The notes: a model not told the origin generated them from the letters alone. A stretch of DNA of 64,000 nt from Nocardia alni (GCF_019038435.1 NZ_JAGPOX010000007.1:1-64000); one strand, 5' to 3'. Counted from the stretch's first letter, positions 27,682-36,454 are shown. Made by a program: numbers and translations.

Positions 27682-29367
27682 CTAGCCCAGGGCGAAGTTG
27701 GCGAGCGCTGTCGATACCGGTTCGGGCTGCCCGTTGTTCTGTTGCGCGGCAGCGGTGACGACGTCGAGGTGGTGGTAGCCGGGGGCGATGACCACGTCAC
27801 CTGTCGGGCGGTTGCCCGAGGCCAGGACCAGTCCGCGCCCGGCGAGCACGGTGAGGACCGGGTGGGCGGCGATTCCGTTGGGGTAGCGCAGATGTGAGGC
27901 GATCTGGGGGGAACCCGCGTTCAACGGATCGGTCGCAAGGCGGGTCGGGAAGTAGTCCTCGGTGAAGGGGACCGGCTGTTCGGCCAGGCTGCGTGCGAGT
28001 TCGGCGATATCGGTGACCTCGGTGCCCGGGGTGGCGTAGCGGGCCATGGAGGGATCGAGGCGGTTGTACGGGCGCCACGTGTAGAGCGGGCCGGGGTGGC
28101 CGGGTGTGCTGGGCTGAGTCGGGAATCCCAGCCGGTCCGGGCCCAGGAAGCTCGACGTCGCCGGTCCGAGCGCGGTGGCCGTATCACGGTCCAGGGGAAC
28201 GGATTTGTCGGCGACCGGGCCGCCGAAGAAGAAACCGAGGCCCGCCTCGAGGAAGGCCAGTGGCTGAGAGTTGTTGCTCAGCAGCGCACCTAGTGCCGCC
28301 CCGTTGGTGAACCGGAAGTCGCGCACCGACGGCGATCCGGTCAGCATCGCGGAGTAGTTGCGAGAGAACAGGAATCGCAGTGTCGTCTCCATGCCCGGGG
28401 TTCGGGGGAGCCGGGCCACCAGATCGCTCACGCCATCGGGTTTCAGGTCGGCGGCCAGCCCGGCGATGGCCAGCAGGGTCATGGTCTCCGGCCCGATGAG
28501 CACCGGCAGATCGGCGGTCGCGGGTGCGACGCGCAGCTCGAGCGCGGCCTGGGTCGCGTCGAACGACAGCCCGGTCGGATCGGTCAGGGAGGGCGCGCCC
28601 GACAGCGCGGCCATGGAGGTACTGACCTCGCTGTCCAGGGCGAAATACCCACCGCACTGCCGATATCCGGGGTCGCCCTGGAAATCCCATTTCGCGAAGA
28701 ATCCGGTGATGACGCCGCCGAGCGAATGGCCGCCGCACAGCACCTTGGACTCCCGGACCCGCTGATCGGGTAGTTCATGCCGCAGCAGGTCGTATTGGTC
28801 GCGCACGGTCTGAGCGATGCCGATGTGGTCGAGCCAGGCGACGGGTTTGCTCTCGAACCCGCCGAAGGTACGGCCGCCGACCGCTCGCCCGCCGTAGTAA
28901 TAATCGAGCGCGACATCCGAATTATGTTCCGACAGAGCGGCCTCGACTCCGAGATGGTCGTCGAGACAGTTGGAGCGGCGGTCCAGCGCCCAGAACTCGA
29001 TGGGCCGCCCGCGTCGCGCCGCCGCGGCCACGGTATTGCGCGCGACACTGTCGAATGCCGCCGCGCCCTCCAGAATTCCCGGCTGCGCCACCAGGATTCG
29101 ATCCGCGTCGGCGGCGTTGGCCGGTCCGTTCGCGTCACGGTAGCGCAGATACGACAGCCAATCACACTCGGCCGGATGTGAACCGATGTCGGCAGGCAGC
29201 GGAATATGCACCCGCACAAGCGATTCTGCGACGCCATCGGACGGAGCCGAGGTATGGACGAATGTCTCAGTGCGGTCGGCCGGCCCCTGCGCGAAGACCG
29301 GCGCGGCGGCTGAAGCGACGAACAACAGTGCGGCGCCGCACACCAGGGTGCATTTCGTGAATCGCAT
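27682..29367 (-). CDS. Exported alpha/beta-hydrolase-fold protein
   Basis: A 561-aa secreted protein. Residues 1-27 form a Sec signal peptide (MRFTKCTLVCGAALLFVASA, then AAAPVFAQ). The hydrolase nucleophile elbow is GGHSLGGVITGF at about residue 212, preceded by EFWALDRRSNCLDD. A possible histidine near the end lies in IAPGYHHLDVVTAA. It resembles conserved exported hydrolase-like proteins of mycobacteria and nocardiae, but no substrate class can be named. ATG 29367 gives a proper signal peptide; the in-frame residues upstream (PRARRRRI) are less likely. It converges with the TetR gene at 27021 and seems to be transcribed alone. Confidence 0.8.
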   Translation of the reverse strand: MRFTKCTLVCGAALLFVASAAAPVFAQGPADRTETFVHTSAPSDGVAESLVRVHIPLPADIGSHPAECDWLSYLRYRDANGPANAADADRILVAQPGILEGAAAFDSVARNTVAAAARRGRPIEFWALDRRSNCLDDHLGVEAALSEHNSDVALDYYYGGRAVGGRTFGGFESKPVAWLDHIGIAQTVRDQYDLLRHELPDQRVRESKVLCGGHSLGGVITGFFAKWDFQGDPGYRQCGGYFALDSEVSTSMAALSGAPSLTDPTGLSFDATQAALELRVAPATADLPVLIGPETMTLLAIAGLAADLKPDGVSDLVARLPRTPGMETTLRFLFSRNYSAMLTGSPSVRDFRFTNGAALGALLSNNSQPLAFLEAGLGFFFGGPVADKSVPLDRDTATALGPATSSFLGPDRLGFPTQPSTPGHPGPLYTWRPYNRLDPSMARYATPGTEVTDIAELARSLAEQPVPFTEDYFPTRLATDPLNAGSPQIASHLRYPNGIAAHPVLTVLAGRGLVLASGNRPTGDVVIAPGYHHLDVVTAAAQQNNGQPEPVSTALANFALG

Positions 29368-29595
29368 GATCCGTCTCCGCCTCGCTCTCGGCAATCGGCG
29401 GCGATGCTACTGCCGCGCATGCACCCGGGCACGGAATCGTCCGTGCAGCCGGAACAAGCACAAACCGATCGGCCGCGAGTTGTTCTGCTGCACAGTTCTT
29501 TCGCCCGCGCACTCGGCGCACGGATGTAGCGCTCGTGCAGACCCTGTCACTCGTGTCCGGATCGAGTACGACAGTGTGCCGGATCGGCCCGCGTC

Positions 29596-30204
29596 TCAAT
29601 CCATGTGCCGCGCACCGAAGGCGCGCAGCAGCTGATCGGCGAGGCGCTCGAGGAAGTCGGGTTCCACCGGGGCCTGGCGGACGGTCAGTCGCCAATAGAT
29701 CGGCGCCGCGGCCAGGTCGAGGGCGAGTTCGAGGTCCAGGTCGGCCGGGAGTTCGCCGCGCTCGATCGCGCGTCGCAGGACCGTCGCGCCGAAAGCGCGG
29801 CGGGGCTCGCCGATGGTGGCGGCGATCGCGGTGGCCAGCGCCGGATTCCGGACGGCCTCAGCCGTGAGATCGGGCAGGATTCTGGCGAAGCGGGGATGAG
29901 TGAGCCACTCGTGCACCGCGCGCAGGGTGGCCAGCAGATCACCGCGGACCGATCCGGTGTCGGGAATCTCGGCGCGCGGCACGCTGAAATCCGACAGCAC
30001 CGCGATCACCATGTCCTGTTTGGACGGCCATCGTCGGTACAGCGCACTCTTGCCGACCCCCGCCCGCTTGGCGACCGCCTCCATGGACAGTCTGCCGTAG
30101 CCCTGCGCCGCCAGTTCGTCCAGCACCGCCGCCTCTATGGAGGACGTGACGTGCGGTTGCAGAACAGCGGCGCCGGCGGCGGCGCGTTTGGCGCGTTCGG
30201 TCAT
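29596..30204 (-). CDS. TetR-family regulator of the divergent NTF2/NmrA/hydrolase operon
   Basis: A 202-aa TetR-type protein with HTH at ~40-62 (SMEAVAKRAGVGKSALYRRW) and a C-terminal domain of the TetR_C type common in mycolic-acid bacteria. It is transcribed away from the operon starting at 30294, with 89 bp between starts. That gap carries two copies of a palindrome centred on GACGGTACCGTC, so the protein very probably represses both itself and the divergent operon. No inducer can be named. Confidence 0.9.
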   Translation of the reverse strand: MTERAKRAAAGAAVLQPHVTSSIEAAVLDELAAQGYGRLSMEAVAKRAGVGKSALYRRWPSKQDMVIAVLSDFSVPRAEIPDTGSVRGDLLATLRAVHEWLTHPRFARILPDLTAEAVRNPALATAIAATIGEPRRAFGATVLRRAIERGELPADLDLELALDLAAAPIYWRLTVRQAPVEPDFLERLADQLLRAFGARHMD

Positions 30205-30220
30205 AGCGTCACTATACGTA

Positions 30221-30269
30221 TGGACGGTACCGTCCCGTCGCGTCTATAGTTACGTCGGGACGGTACCGT
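30221..30269. promoter_or_regulatory. Two palindromic operators between divergent genes
   Basis: GGACGGTACCGTCC (30221-30234) is a perfect 14-bp palindrome. A second copy of its core, ACGGTACCGT, lies at 30260-30269. The centres are 37 bp apart, close to 3.5 helical turns. They occupy the space between the TetR gene (29596-30204) and the operon beginning at 30294. Two sites in such a gap are typical of TetR-family dual repression. Confidence 0.8.
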
Positions 30270-30293
30270 ATCGTCCTTTAGGATGGAGGCATC

Positions 30294-30752
30294 ATGAGCG
30301 AACCACTACGCACCGCCGCCGAGCTGTTCACCGAGTCGTTGCGGTTGCTACTCGCCAAGGACATGCTCGGTTACGCAGGGTTGTGGGCGGCCGACGGCAT
30401 CATCGAATTCCCCTTCGCCGCAGCCGATTACCCGAAGAAGCTGGCAGGCCGGGCCGCGATCGAGGACTACCTGCGCGGCTACCCGGATCTTCTGGACGTG
30501 CGGGAGATCGCCGCGCAGACCGTGCACCGGACCGAAAATCCCGATGTCGTGCTCGCCGAGTTCGAGGCGATCGGGGTGGTGATGGCCACGGGTAAGCCGT
30601 ACCGGATGAGCTACGTCGCCGTGCTCACCGCACGCGCCGGTGAGATCGTCTCCTACCGCGACTATTGGAGTCCGCTGGCCGCCGCCGAGATCATGGGCGG
30701 ACCGGCGGAACTGACCGCAGCCTTCACCGGTTCAGGCGGCAGGCATGAGTGA
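30294..30752 (+). CDS. NTF2-like (SnoaL-type) protein
   Basis: A 152-aa cone-fold protein of the NTF2/SnoaL superfamily. It shows the typical pattern of an N-terminal helix (AAELFTESLRLLLAKDM), the loop WAADGIIEFPFA, and the C-terminal strand pattern VAVLTARAGEIVSYRDYW. Members act as isomerases, hydratases or ligand carriers, and the exact reaction cannot be read. The stop overlaps the start of the NmrA-like gene by eight bases, so the two are coupled. It is the first gene of a TetR-controlled operon. Confidence 0.82.
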   Translation: MSEPLRTAAELFTESLRLLLAKDMLGYAGLWAADGIIEFPFAAADYPKKLAGRAAIEDYLRGYPDLLDVREIAAQTVHRTENPDVVLAEFEAIGVVMATGKPYRMSYVAVLTARAGEIVSYRDYWSPLAAAEIMGGPAELTAAFTGSGGRHE

Positions 30753-31974
30753 GCGGACGCCGGACGCGGCCGAGCCCTTCCCCGTGCGACGAGAGGGTCT
30801 CGGAAGCGAGCGAGCAACGGACACAGCGAAACCCTCAGTCGTGCCGAAGGGTAGCGGGCGAGCGCTGGGTGCGGCCAAGTCCTCACTGGTGCCGGAGGGT
30901 AGCGGGCGAGGGCCGGGCACCACCGAGCCCTCACCCGTACCGGAGGGCAGCCGAGGGGAGCGAGCAACGGACACAGCCGAACCGTCACTTGTGCTGGACA
31001 GCGTCGGGCGAGCGATGGACACAGTCGAGCCGTCATCCGTACCGGAGGGCAGCCGAAGGGACCGAGCAACGGACACACCCGAGCCCTCGCTTACGCCGGA
31101 ACACAGCGAAACCAGAAGCGAGCCGGTGGTACTGGTGATCGGTGGGACCGGCACGACCGGCAGCCGGGTGTGCACCCAACTACGCCGGGAGCGGGCCGTC
31201 GTGCGTGTCGCGACCAGGACGCCCGCCGGTCCGGAGCAGGTGCGGTTCGACTGGGACGCACCCGGTACCTATGAGCCCGCGATGACCGGCGCGGACCGGG
31301 TCTACCTCATTCCGCCGCTCGGCGTGGCCGACCCGGCGCCACAGGTCGAGCGATTCCTGACCACTGCGGTGCGCGCCGGTGTGCGCCGGGTGGTGCTGCT
31401 GAGTTCGTCCGCGGTACCGCTTGCCGGGTCAGGACTCGGCGCACTGCCGCCGCTGGTCCGCGCGCTGGCGCCGGAATGGGCGGTGTTGCGGCCGTCGTGG
31501 TTCATGCAGAACTTCGTCGGTACGCATCCGATGGCGGACGGTATCCGGGAACGTGGCGAAATCGTCACCGCGACCGGACAGGGCCGGGTGGCCTTCGTCG
31601 ACGCCGAGGACATCGCCGCAGTGGCGGTGCGAGCCTTACTGGATACCGTGCCGCACAACACGTCTCATCTCATCACCGGCCCCGGAGCGCTCAGCTACAC
31701 CGACGCGGCCCGTATCGTGGCCGACGTCGCCGATCGACCCGTGCGGCACCGCCCCATCGGCACTGCCGAGATGATCGCGCTGTTGGCCGGCGCCGGTCTC
31801 TCTGCGGAGTACGCCGCATTGCTGGCCGGGCTCGACGAGGACATCCGACATGGCACGCAGGACCACGTCACTTCCATCGTGCCGGACGTCACCGGACGAC
31901 CGGCACGCTCGTTCGCCGCGTTCGCGGCGGCCAATCGCGACGCTTTCGCACCGGACGACAATCGCACTGTCTGA
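30745..31974 (+). CDS. NmrA-like NAD(P)-binding protein with repeat-expanded N-terminus
   Basis: The last ~285 residues form an NmrA/atypical-SDR domain: VVLVIGGTGTTGSRV at ~127, VVLLSSSAVPL, then VLRPSWFMQNF and VDAEDIAAVAVRAL. It should bind NAD(P) and act as a reductase or redox sensor. The first ~125 residues are a low-complexity tandem repeat (units like RATDTAEPS.VPEGS) unlike any known family. The ATG at 30745 overlaps the upstream stop, as expected for coupled translation. A GTG at 31126 would remove the repeats and start exactly at the Rossmann strand. The repeat may therefore be an insertion between the old start and the domain, or not translated. Confidence 0.78.
   Translation: MSERTPDAAEPFPVRREGLGSERATDTAKPSVVPKGSGRALGAAKSSLVPEGSGRGPGTTEPSPVPEGSRGERATDTAEPSLVLDSVGRAMDTVEPSSVPEGSRRDRATDTPEPSLTPEHSETRSEPVVLVIGGTGTTGSRVCTQLRRERAVVRVATRTPAGPEQVRFDWDAPGTYEPAMTGADRVYLIPPLGVADPAPQVERFLTTAVRAGVRRVVLLSSSAVPLAGSGLGALPPLVRALAPEWAVLRPSWFMQNFVGTHPMADGIRERGEIVTATGQGRVAFVDAEDIAAVAVRALLDTVPHNTSHLITGPGALSYTDAARIVADVADRPVRHRPIGTAEMIALLAGAGLSAEYAALLAGLDEDIRHGTQDHVTSIVPDVTGRPARSFAAFAAANRDAFAPDDNRTV
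30748..31110 (+). repeat. Intragenic minisatellite, ~45-65-bp degenerate units
   Basis: About seven imperfect direct repeats. The shared DNA core is CGAGCAACGGACACAGC (seen near 30808, 30959 and 31063, with variants between), followed by CGAACCCTCA-like and GTGCCGGAGGGTAGC-like parts. The period is not constant and stays a multiple of three overall, keeping the frame open. It looks like an intergenic-type minisatellite that has entered or extended the coding region. Confidence 0.75.
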
Positions 31975-31983
31975 GGAGGATTC

Positions 31984-33225
31984 ATGCGCGCTCTGCTCTT
32001 TCGAGAGGATCCGCAGTTCTGGTTCGAAACACTGCGCCTGCTCGGCCACGCCGCCTTTGGCGGCTCCGATATCGGGGAGGTGATCGCGACCGCCGAGGGC
32101 ATCACGCCGGGCGACTACGACGCCTGGCACGACGCGTGGCTGGGTACCGGCGAGCGTATCGCGGCCGAGGCGACGCGCAGTCGCGCCGGCGGCCACCGAG
32201 TCAGCGCCCGGGACGGCTTTCTGCGAGCCTCGACCTATTACCGCGCGGCCGAGTTCTTCCTGCACGAGAATCCGGACGATCCGCGGGTGTCGAACGCCTA
32301 CGAGCGCAGCGTCGACTGTTTCCACGCGTTCGCGGCCCTGAGCGACCCCGTCGTCGAACCGGTCGAGATCCCTTACGAGGGAACCGTTCTGCGCGGTTAC
32401 TTCTATCGTGCACGCGGGTCGGCCGGGCAGTGCCCAACCATCGTCCTGCACAACGGATTCGACGGCAGCGCGGAGGAGATGCATTTCTTCGGGGCCGCTG
32501 CGGGTATCGAACGCGGCTACCACGTGCTGACATTCGACGGTCCGGGTCAGCCCAGCGCCATCCACCGCGAGCGTCTGGTACTCCGGCCGGACTGGGAGAA
32601 CGTGGTCGGCCCGGTGCTCGACCACCTGGCCTCGCGCCCCGAGGTGGACGCGGCCCGGATCGCCCTGCTCGGCCTCAGTCTCGGCGGCATGCTCGCGCCC
32701 CGGGCGGCGGCGTTCGACTCCAGGATCGCGGCGGTCGTCGCGGTGGACGGGGTCTACGGCGCCAGCGTCCCACTGCACCAGCCGATTCCGTTGCCCTACG
32801 CGGAGATCGTGCGCCGGGCCGATGCCGCGACTGATCCCGAACTCGACCGCATCCTCGACACGGCCATCTCCGAGAGCCCTACTCTGCGTTGGGCGTTCGG
32901 CCACGGCAGGTATGTCACCGGGACCGGGAGCCCACGGGAGTTCCTCGCCGCGTACATGAAGTTCAACCTGTTCGATGGCGTCGCCGAGAAGATCGCTTGT
33001 CCCACGTTGGTCTGCAAGGCAGACCAGGACCTCTTCTTCGCCGGTGGTGACGGCATAGAACCGGAGCCGGATCGGCTGTACGAACGGTTGACCTGCCCCA
33101 AGACCTTTCTGTGTTTCACCGCAGCGGAGGGTGCGGACGCCCACTGTCACAGCGGAGCGCAGCGTCTCGCGCTCGGACGGATCTACGACTGGCTCGACAC
33201 CGTCTTGTCCGCCGCGGCGGCATGA
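31984..33225 (+). CDS. Alpha/beta hydrolase of the DHPON-hydrolase/FrsA-like type
   Basis: A 413-aa cytoplasmic hydrolase with a long helical N-terminal cap (~130 residues). The core then follows with EGTVLRGYFYRA, oxyanion region LHNGFDGSAEE and nucleophile GLSLGGMLAPRAAAF at ~222. A late acid/histidine pair lies in CKADQDLFF and AEGADAHCHSGA. This layout matches hydrolases related to 2,6-dihydropseudooxynicotine hydrolase, some of which cleave C-C bonds. The ATG at 31984 follows GAGGAGG, ten bases after the NmrA-like stop. It is the third gene of the TetR operon. Substrate unknown. Confidence 0.85.
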   Translation: MRALLFREDPQFWFETLRLLGHAAFGGSDIGEVIATAEGITPGDYDAWHDAWLGTGERIAAEATRSRAGGHRVSARDGFLRASTYYRAAEFFLHENPDDPRVSNAYERSVDCFHAFAALSDPVVEPVEIPYEGTVLRGYFYRARGSAGQCPTIVLHNGFDGSAEEMHFFGAAAGIERGYHVLTFDGPGQPSAIHRERLVLRPDWENVVGPVLDHLASRPEVDAARIALLGLSLGGMLAPRAAAFDSRIAAVVAVDGVYGASVPLHQPIPLPYAEIVRRADAATDPELDRILDTAISESPTLRWAFGHGRYVTGTGSPREFLAAYMKFNLFDGVAEKIACPTLVCKADQDLFFAGGDGIEPEPDRLYERLTCPKTFLCFTAAEGADAHCHSGAQRLALGRIYDWLDTVLSAAAA

Positions 33226-33262
33226 AGCCGGAGTTGGTAGGGCTCCGCGGACCATCATGTGC

Positions 33263-34093
33263 TCATTCGGCGGTACTGCGGGCGTACCGTCCCGGTGTCG
33301 TTCCGACGATCCGTTTGAAGTGCCGGTTGAGATGTGGCTGGTCGTGAAAACCTGTGGCGGCGGCCACATCTCGGGTCGGCATGCCGCCCAGCAGTAGCGC
33401 GCGGGCGCGGTCGACGCGGCGCGAGATCAGATATCGGTGCGGCGGCATGCCGAATTCGCGGCCGAAGGCGCGGATCAGGTGGGTGGGGTCGGCGTGCAGC
33501 GCGGCGGCGGCCTCGGTGAGCGAGAGGCCGTCGGTGGTGCGGGCGTCGAGCAGCTCTCGCAGGCGGTGGGCCAGACGCGGATCACCGTGCCGCGCGGGCG
33601 GTTCGACGCCGCGCAGCAGGACGTGCAGGCGGTCGTTGATGAGCGCCAGGCGGCTCGCGGCCTCGAATTCCGCGCCGGGGTCGGCCAACGTCGCGTGCAG
33701 CTGCCGGATTCTGCGGTGCAGGAGCGGGTCGGTGAACGTCGGGGTGTCGACGGCGTGACCGATCATCGCCTCGGGCAGGTGCACGGTGTCCAGGTAGAGC
33801 ACGCGTTTGCGGAAACCCTGTGCAGTCGCGGCCTGGCCGTTGTGCGGCACGTGCGGCGGCAGCAGCGAGACGACCGAGCCGAGCGCGCCGTGTTCGTGAT
33901 GGTCGAGCTCGTAGCGGATCGCGCCCTGGTCCACGATGAGCAGCGTCCACGAATCGTGGGCGTGCATCGGGTAGACGTGCTCCACGAACCGGGCATGAAA
34001 AACCTCGACGATGCCCGGCACCGCGGGCTGCCAGGCCAGGACTCGCTCGCCCGCACCCGTGTGTGGGCCGACCGAGCCGTCACCGCCGACCAT
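33263..34093 (-). CDS. AraC-family regulator
   Basis: A ~276-aa regulator. The N-terminal cupin-like domain carries HARFVEHVYPMHAHDSW and ITS-like turns. The C-terminal double HTH runs from about residue 185 (LSLTEAAAALHADPTHLIRAF) to TGFHDQPHLNRHFKRIVG, which is typical of AraC/XylS. ATG 34093 is used; an upstream TTG would add five residues. It is divergent from the DUF2000 gene at 34144 with only 50 bp between, so it probably controls that gene. This DUF2000/AraC pairing is common in actinobacteria. Confidence 0.88.
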   Translation of the reverse strand: MVGGDGSVGPHTGAGERVLAWQPAVPGIVEVFHARFVEHVYPMHAHDSWTLLIVDQGAIRYELDHHEHGALGSVVSLLPPHVPHNGQAATAQGFRKRVLYLDTVHLPEAMIGHAVDTPTFTDPLLHRRIRQLHATLADPGAEFEAASRLALINDRLHVLLRGVEPPARHGDPRLAHRLRELLDARTTDGLSLTEAAAALHADPTHLIRAFGREFGMPPHRYLISRRVDRARALLLGGMPTRDVAAATGFHDQPHLNRHFKRIVGTTPGRYARSTAE

Positions 34094-34143
34094 GCCAGAA
34101 TCGTACAAGCCTCGACGTGGGGGATCGGCGCACAGTCCTCTAC

Positions 34144-34593
34144 ATGGAGAACAGTGCCGTCGAAAACCCGACCACCGAGACCGTGCGATTCGATACCAAG
34201 ATCGCGGTCCTACTGCGGGACGACCTCCAGACCTGGCAGCGGCTCAACGTCACGGCCTTCCTGGTCAGCGGCCTGGGCACCGCATTCCCCGAGGTGATCG
34301 GGGAACCGTACGAGGATGCGGACGCGACCGTGTACCGGCCGATGTTCCGTCAGCCCGTACTGGTCTTCGAAGGCGGCAAGGAGGTACTGCGTTCGGCCCA
34401 CGACAAGGCATCGACCAGGGGATTGTCGACGGCGGTGTTCACCTCCGACCTGTTCGCCACCGGCAACGACCGCGACAATCGCGCCGCCGTGCGTGCGGTC
34501 GCCGCCGAGAACCTCGATCTGGTCGGTATCGCCGTCTACGGTCCGCGCAATGTCGTCGACAAGGTGTGCAAAGGTGCGCGCATGCACCCGTGA
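34144..34593 (+). CDS. DUF2000 domain protein
   Basis: A 149-aa protein matching the DUF2000 pattern: FDTKIAVLLRDDLQTWQRLN at the front, then VTAFLVSGLG, YRPMFRQPVLVFEG and DLVGIAVYGPRNVVDKVCKG at the end. The fold is related to peptidyl-tRNA-hydrolase-like proteins; no reaction is established. It is divergent from the AraC regulator at 33263 and probably controlled by it. Confidence 0.82.
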   Translation: MENSAVENPTTETVRFDTKIAVLLRDDLQTWQRLNVTAFLVSGLGTAFPEVIGEPYEDADATVYRPMFRQPVLVFEGGKEVLRSAHDKASTRGLSTAVFTSDLFATGNDRDNRAAVRAVAAENLDLVGIAVYGPRNVVDKVCKGARMHP

Positions 34594-34909
34594 CCTGGAT
34601 TCGCGCACCGAACTCGCACCCCGCGGCCTTGCATGCGCCGATTGCCGCGCCGCCGCCGATCGATGAATGCACCGGTCATGGCCCTGATTCGGCTCCGCCG
34701 CCCACTGGACCGGACGCCGTACGGGGTGCGAGCTACGCGGTCCCAGGCCCTCGGCAGACTTGGCTAACTACCCGCATCCGCCGTCGTGAACGGCAAACCG
34801 ACCCCCGTTACCCGGCCTGTTCTCGCGGTGTGTCGTTACGACGCCCGGCGTTCGGTGATGTTCAATCGGTGCCGTTGCAGTTCCAGCGAACGAGTGAAAG
34901 GTAGTAGAC
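34594..34909. other. Intergenic region before mihF, no gene seen
   Basis: About 315 bp with stops in all frames that lack a ribosome binding site. The last ~60 bp before mihF, which include AGTGAAAGGTAGTAGAC, must hold its promoter and Shine-Dalgarno (AAAGG). No hairpin terminator was found after the DUF2000 gene. Confidence 0.5.
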
Positions 34910-35224
34910 ATGGCACTTCCCACCATGACGGCCGAGCAACGCTCCGAGGCGCTGGCGAAAGCGGCCGCGGTCCGCAAGGCGCGGTCGGAGCTCATCGAGC
35001 AGGTCCGCAAGGGCAAGGTCTCGATGAACGAGGTGCTCAAGCGTGCCGACAAAGAAGACCTGGTGAAGAAGACCAAGGTGGCCGCGGTCATCAAGGCGCT
35101 GCCGGGCATCGGACCGGTCAAGGCCGCCAAGCTGATGGACGAGGCCGAGATCCCCGCGGACCGCCGCATCGGCGGCCTGGGCTCCCGCCAGCGCGCCGCA
35201 CTCCTCGAGGCCCTGAAGGCCTGA
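34910..35224 (+). CDS. mihF: Actinobacterial integration host factor (mIHF-type)
   Basis: A 104-aa nucleoid protein of the mIHF/sIHF family. The start MALPTMTAEQRSEALAKAAA matches the family's N-terminal helix. A Lys/Arg-rich linker follows, then the helix-two-turn-helix DNA-binding part (KVAAVIKALPGIGPVKAAKL, RRIGGLGSRQRAALLEAL). It bends and compacts DNA and supports site-specific integration. The canonical gene lies next to gmk in relatives. Here it sits between a DUF2000 gene and tRNA-Leu, so it may be a paralogue. ATG 34910 follows AAAGG. Confidence 0.92.
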   Translation: MALPTMTAEQRSEALAKAAAVRKARSELIEQVRKGKVSMNEVLKRADKEDLVKKTKVAAVIKALPGIGPVKAAKLMDEAEIPADRRIGGLGSRQRAALLEALKA

Positions 35225-35328
35225 TCCCCGGGAGGCGCTCAGCAACTCCGGCCCACCCCGCTGACCTGCTAAAATTCCCGTGATTTGGTCCAAGCGGACT
35301 GATCCGATAACCTTGCTGAGCACCACCG

Positions 35329-35414
35329 GTCCGGGTGGCGGAATGGCAGACGCGCTAGCTTGAGGTGCTAGTGTCCTACTAATGGACGTGGGGGTTCAAG
35401 TCCCCCTCCGGACA
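35329..35414 (+). tRNA. tRNA-Leu (anticodon GAG)
   Basis: An 86-nt class II tRNA. The acceptor stem GTCCGGG pairs with TCCGGAC (one G-T pair). The D-arm contains GGCGGAATGGCAGACGC. The anticodon stem CTAGC/GCTAG encloses loop TTGAGGT, giving anticodon GAG. It has a long variable arm (TGTCCTACTAATGGACG) and T-arm GGGGG-TTCAAGT-CCCCC. Discriminator base A; CCA is not encoded. A rho-independent-type hairpin follows 10 bp downstream. Confidence 0.97.
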
Positions 35415-35424
35415 CAGGTTGAAT

Positions 35425-35453
35425 CGAAAGCCGCTGCCTCGCAGCGGCTTTCG
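35425..35453 (+). terminator. Terminator hairpin of tRNA-Leu
   Basis: A perfect 13-bp stem, CGAAAGCCGCTGC / GCAGCGGCTTTCG, with loop CTC, directly after the tRNA. There is no long T-run, as is usual in high-GC actinobacteria. Confidence 0.85.
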
Positions 35454-35545
35454 TCGTTTATCGGCCCGATATCCGACTTGAACCCCTGTTCGGTGGGTGC
35501 AAGTATTCGAACGGATCACCATGAGGAGCTCCGCAAGGTTTTCGG

Positions 35546-35932
35546 CTACACAATGGTCACTTGGATGTCGGTCGTGCCCTCGTTGACGATCTCGTAGAGG
35601 TCGCCGGGGTCGCCGTGGGTGAGGTCGAAGGTGTGCGTCCCGTTCCACGGTGCGTGGCCGAACATTCTGGGGTAGCTCCACGTGGTGGTGGCGTACCAAT
35701 GGAGCGTACGCACCGTCTTGCCGGTAATCTCCCGCGACATCACGTCTTTCAGTGCTTGACTCGCCTCGTACTCGCCCCATCGGACGACAACCCTGAAATT
35801 CGGATTCGCGTTGTCCGGTGCCGGTTGAACGACAACGGTAGCGGTGTGTGGAGCGCGTACTCCCGTTGCGGGAACGGCGGGCACTTGGCCCCGGTAGACC
35901 TCGTTCGGTTGCAGTGTGAACGGCACGACCAT
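35546..35932 (-). CDS. Hypothetical 128-aa protein
   Basis: Not recognised. The start ATG 35932 is set by GAAAGGA eight bases upstream. The protein begins MVVPFTLQPNEVYRGQVPAV, has no signal peptide or membrane segment, and is rich in beta-prone stretches (TATVVVQPAPDN, FRVVVRWGEYEAS, TTDIQVTIV at the end). A small beta-sandwich or lectin-like fold is possible but unproven. It is monocistronic, just downstream of and convergent with tRNA-Leu. Confidence 0.6.
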   Translation of the reverse strand: MVVPFTLQPNEVYRGQVPAVPATGVRAPHTATVVVQPAPDNANPNFRVVVRWGEYEASQALKDVMSREITGKTVRTLHWYATTTWSYPRMFGHAPWNGTHTFDLTHGDPGDLYEIVNEGTTDIQVTIV

Positions 35933-36454
35933 GTCCTTTCGAGAAGAGGCGAGCACGGATACCGGCCGAGCCGCATCCCGCTGCGCCGCACAGTAATTAC
36001 AACAGCAGTACCGCTGCTCTCGTCTCGAATCGGGCGTCGGTGGGAGGTGACTGGACGGTCTGTCGCCTCGATCGCCCAGAGCCCGGGGAGGCCCAGGTGT
36101 GGTCGCACACAGCGCTGCTCGACGTGGGTCGAGGGTCGCTCACCCCCGTGGGGTGCATCGGGGCCTTGACAAGGGGCCGGAGTCCGGTCTCGACGGTAGA
36201 CGAGATCCGTAGGCGCCACTGCAGATCGGTCGCCAGTTGCCGGCCGGGAGGAGAACACAGGGGGACACGTCATGAACCTTTCCGTACGGCCGGTCCGGCC
36301 GCACGTCGGAGCCCCGGCGTGCAACCGACCGGTTCGAAAACCATGGCGCGGAAGGGGTTTCAACCGGGCAGAGGCTGGTTCGCCGGCACGGGTGGCATGT
36401 GCGGCATCGCCTGGGCGGTGGGTCTCGAGGTTGAGCGAATGAGAGGTTGACATC
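35933..36454. other. Non-coding or decayed stretch
   Basis: About 520 bp without a credible gene. Open frames on both strands are Arg/Gly/Pro-rich with no start context or family motif. Together with the doubtful gene at 36455 it looks like eroded sequence in an accessory segment. Nothing specific was recognised. Confidence 0.4.

Noticed and set aside
30745..31130. CRISPR-like array in the NmrA gene start
   Set aside because: Repeats are degenerate, unequal and coding, with no constant repeat/spacer pattern and no cas genes.
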